37,008 nt of DNA from Lachnospiraceae bacterium. GTDB taxonomy: Bacteria; Bacillota; Clostridia; Lachnospirales; Lachnospiraceae. Positions within the stretch are counted from its first letter, which is position 1; the number at the start of each line of letters is the position of its first letter. Positions 34,752 through 37,008 of the stretch are shown here, in pieces. Under the pieces are notes generated by a model, which was given only the letters and a program-made list of their open reading frames with translations, made no database searches and had not been told where the DNA came from. The DNA lies in NCBI GenBank assembly GCA_017460885.1, contig JAFUAB010000044.1:1-37008 (forward strand), given 5' to 3'. The position numbers and the translations under genes were made by a program.

Positions 34752-35561
34752 CTATCCATCCCTGATTTCTTTCTGTTGAATCATCTCCATAAATTCATTC
34801 CATCCGTCCATTCCAACTCGCAATGTGAACAGTTTGTTTTCTGCTTCATCATAAAAAACAAATCGATTCTTATGTGTCTTATAGTAAGCAATTCTATAAA
34901 ACAAAATATGTTTTTTTATAAATAGTCTGGAAAATGTAATCATCTCACCATTCACTGTAATATCATATATTCCTGGTAACGTTAGCAATATAAAACATAC
35001 TCCCAAAGCACCAATTATGCCAAAGAATATAAGCACTATTACGATTCCTGTCGACATTCTGCTCCGGTTCTGCCACCAAAATATCAGGATAAATCCAACA
35101 GCAATGGATAGCCATAAAACACCGCTGAATTGAACGATTTCACCATATCTAACAATAATGTCATCGCATGTCCGATCCTCATTACCCACATTATGCACCT
35201 TGTTAAAAATGCCTGATATTATAATGTGATCTCCGTCATCACTTAAATTTCTAAGAGCCTCCTCAAAATCTAATCTGTTATAAAAAAAGCATTCCTCAAT
35301 ATAAAACCTTTTATTATACCAGTTCCTTTTAGTTAGAAACCGACCATGATAGTCGCAAGTAATTCCAATCCTAATTGTTTTCTCTTGAGCATATATGTCT
35401 ACATTTGCAAGTGGATAATCACTATCTAGCAATGCCAATAAACTATTTATTGATATTTCTCTCCCTTTCATGGCACAATCCTGTTTTTGGCATGGCGATG
35501 GATTCATGTTTTTCACACCCTGAGAAGTTATGTGATTAGTGATTATATCATGCATATTCAT
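34752..35561 (-). CDS. 269-residue protein with two TM helices, possible immunity gene
   Basis: GGGGAG six bases before the ATG at 35561 fixes the start. A soluble N-terminal region (1-145) has a Cys pair (PCQKQDC), a segment with many Tyr and Phe (NWYNKRFYIEECFFYNRLDF) and a beta-rich part. Two TM helices lie at about 146-163 and 171-194, with a PH-like C-terminal region after them (YDITVNGEMITFSRLFIKKH). No family is recognised. It is the first gene after the Rhs tip, the usual place for the cognate immunity gene. A two-TM immunity protein would suit a toxin acting at the membrane or periplasm. Confidence 0.7.
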   Translation of the reverse strand: MNMHDIITNHITSQGVKNMNPSPCQKQDCAMKGREISINSLLALLDSDYPLANVDIYAQEKTIRIGITCDYHGRFLTKRNWYNKRFYIEECFFYNRLDFEEALRNLSDDGDHIIISGIFNKVHNVGNEDRTCDDIIVRYGEIVQFSGVLWLSIAVGFILIFWWQNRSRMSTGIVIVLIFFGIIGALGVCFILLTLPGIYDITVNGEMITFSRLFIKKHILFYRIAYYKTHKNRFVFYDEAENKLFTLRVGMDGWNEFMEMIQQKEIRDG

Positions 35562-35677
35562 CCAACACTCCCCATATAATCAATCGTAAATTCAATTCTT
35601 TTTTTTTTCATCATAATGAATGAACTAAGGTTATGGAACAATCTTCAGCAAGTTGAAAATAAACCCGCATGTTCTTT

Positions 35678-36553
35678 TCAATCACACGGCTTAAAACCAT
35701 AATACAAATCAAGCCTTAATCCGCTACTAATTGATGTCTTTACTGCTCCATCTATCTCATCTAATGTTAAATCATATCCAATCTCACCAAGACGGGGTCC
35801 TAAAGACGGATTTGCGGCACGTAATTGAGCTATATAATTGTTTTGCGCTGATTCTACTGTATTAGACAAGGGATTTCCGAAGCTAATTGCCCCTAACACA
35901 GCGGATGCAGTGCCATCAAATCCGGCATTTAGCGCTATTTCAGCATATGATCGGTCATTTTTCCCTGTAGCCTTCTCCAGCAGCTGTGTGGTTGCCGTTG
36001 TTGCAGCTCCAGTAACAAAATTTGCAATTGTCGGGTCACCCGACAGTGCAAGTGCGGCACCACCAGCAGCACCACCAACAATCGCCCCTGCATAAGCTTC
36101 TGGACTAAACTGATACTCACCACCAGATTTTGCATATGCAACGATATCAGTAAAGCATTGTCCAATAAAACCAGACACTGCGCCGACAGCAACAGCAAAT
36201 AACAAATATGGCATATGACCATATTCGTCTTTTTGATTTATCGGATCCCCATTGCAATACATAAACAGATTGTATTGCATCAGGTTCGAGCAACCCGTAG
36301 TAAGCAGATTCGTAGAATCAGCGTTGATGAATCGCTTTACCTCAGGATCGTAGTATCTGCTCTGGAGATAATACCAGCCGGTTTCAGAGTCATAGTAATA
36401 GCCCCTGTATCTGAAGGGATTCTTGTGAAGGATATTCTCGGAATCATCAAATGCCAAATTAGATGTCTCGGACAGCAGTCTGCCATAGGGATCATACTCG
36501 TATGTACCCACCAGGGTTCCCGTCGCAGTGTAGATCGCCGCCACGTCTCCCAT
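35678..36553 (-). CDS. displaced Rhs core fragment with toxin-tip region
   Basis: The 291-residue product begins in the Rhs/YD-repeat core (GTYEYDPYGRLLSETSN) and passes through the conserved core end (PFRYRGYYYDSETGWYY, then YYDPEVKRFINADS). After residue about 110 it enters a variable tip: a hydrophobic, Gly/Ala-rich stretch (LLFAVAVGAVSGFIG, GAIVGGAAGGAALAL), then a polar tail ending GFKPCD. The in-frame sequence stays open and Rhs-like up to 36637, where a TGA stops it. So the long N-terminal shell is absent and this is an orphan C-terminal cassette, not a working gene by itself. Such cassettes are exchanged into a complete rhs gene by recombination in the shared core. The toxin fold is not recognised. 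Confidence 0.85.
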   Translation of the reverse strand: MGDVAAIYTATGTLVGTYEYDPYGRLLSETSNLAFDDSENILHKNPFRYRGYYYDSETGWYYLQSRYYDPEVKRFINADSTNLLTTGCSNLMQYNLFMYCNGDPINQKDEYGHMPYLLFAVAVGAVSGFIGQCFTDIVAYAKSGGEYQFSPEAYAGAIVGGAAGGAALALSGDPTIANFVTGAATTATTQLLEKATGKNDRSYAEIALNAGFDGTASAVLGAISFGNPLSNTVESAQNNYIAQLRAANPSLGPRLGEIGYDLTLDEIDGAVKTSISSGLRLDLYYGFKPCD

Positions 36554-36707
36554 GGCATTCCTGATGACGGAGTAATGAGTCTCGACTGCATCTTTCGGGA
36601 TGGTGCCATTAGCATTCCTAGTTACGGAATAATGACCTCATTGACATCCTTTAGTATTACTCCATTTCATTCCCGGAATGAGAGTGCAATAAAAACACTG
36701 TTCGATA

Positions 36708-37007
36708 TTATTTACTCACTTCAGAAATCAAATCCGACAATTCTGAATATGCTTTTCTAAACGGAAGCCAGAATCCCATTTGCACAAGTAGTTCTCCTCC
36801 AATAAATAACAGCGCTCCTCGCCAAAATACTCCGCCAATAATTAAGATTATTAGAAAAACAGAAAGCATAATATGAAAAAACAGGCTAAACTCGGATCTT
36901 GCACAAAGAGTAATTTGCTCATTTTCTTCTTCTGTTTTCTCGAGTGAAAAAATTGGCATTAACGAATTCCTGGAACTGTAATGCTTTTGCTGAATGGGAA
37001 CCAATTC
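36708..37007 (-). CDS. C-terminal part of a two-TM membrane protein, 5' end outside window
   Basis: The frame is open to the right edge. A TTG at 37004 could start it, but no upstream sequence is available to judge, so I treat it as partial. Visible are a charged segment (SLEKTEEENEQITLCARSEF), two hydrophobic helices (FFHIMLSVFLIILIIGG and ALLFIGGELLVQMGFWL) and a short tail ending SDLISEVSK. It lies just upstream of the displaced Rhs tip on the same strand, where the immunity gene of a preceding full rhs gene would be expected. A similar helix-pair layout is seen in the interrupted gene at 34184-34636. Confidence 0.6.
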   Translation of the reverse strand, partial: ELVPIQQKHYSSRNSLMPIFSLEKTEEENEQITLCARSEFSLFFHIMLSVFLIILIIGGVFWRGALLFIGGELLVQMGFWLPFRKAYSELSDLISEVSK

Positions 37008-37008
37008 A

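Noticed and set aside
35562-35677. 20-codon ORF (MKKKELNLRLIIWGVLDEYA) before the 269-residue gene
   Set aside because: No ribosome site and it merely spans the A-rich leader of the next gene.

Overview
The window looks like chromosome of an anaerobic Firmicute, most likely a Lachnospiraceae member. The basis is mid-range GC with strong AGGAG-type ribosome binding sites, class B sortase and MATE genes, an AAA-ATPase-like/PD-(D/E)XK gene, several c-di-GMP proteins and Rhs-type toxin remnants. This placement is inference; no rRNA or tRNA gene is present to fix it. Almost every gene lies on the minus strand, so the map reads right to left. The one clear exception is a MATE transporter at 15255-16586.

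Right end (33.1-37.0 kb, minus): an AT-rich accessory island. It holds the tail of a membrane protein, a displaced Rhs core fragment with a toxin-tip region, and a run of small unrelated, often membrane-anchored genes that look like immunity genes. One of these (34184-34636) is cut by an in-frame TAG. The island ends in a hairpin at 33070-33102, and ordinary genes resume with asd.

Middle (15.2-33 kb): asd stands alone behind a strong hairpin. A likely transcription unit follows: PAS-GGDEF(degenerate)-EAL phosphodiesterase, DUF234-type ATPase, topoisomerase III and a hexapeptide-repeat protein. Next is a 755-residue protein with an N-terminal cyclic-nucleotide-binding fold. A near-consensus promoter at 23514-23542 then opens a long collinear run: uracil permease, upp, a lipoprotein, a one-TM coiled-coil protein, ilvB, two different acetolactate synthase small subunits and ilvC. 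This places uracil salvage next to branched-chain amino acid synthesis.

Left half (1-15 kb, minus): a 1023-residue amino-acid-permease/histidine-kinase/receiver fusion is followed by a lipoprotein class B sortase and a CgeB-like glycosyltransferase. These lead into a string of tiny membrane proteins (132, 27, 48, 25 and 25 aa), two of whose junctions are ATGA overlaps. The string closes with a clear hairpin at 8746-8797. An MFS transporter comes next, then a 57-bp tandem hairpin repeat, a Cache-GGDEF diguanylate cyclase, a GreA-family factor, an isochorismatase-family hydrolase and a Nudix hydrolase. The far left has two cytoplasmic glycoside-hydrolase-type proteins and the start of an AAA-ATPase-like gene that runs off the window.

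The most notable items are the micro-ORF membrane operon, the transporter-kinase-receiver fusion, the amber-interrupted immunity-like gene beside the displaced Rhs tip, the lipid-anchored sortase and the tandem hairpin leader before the diguanylate cyclase.
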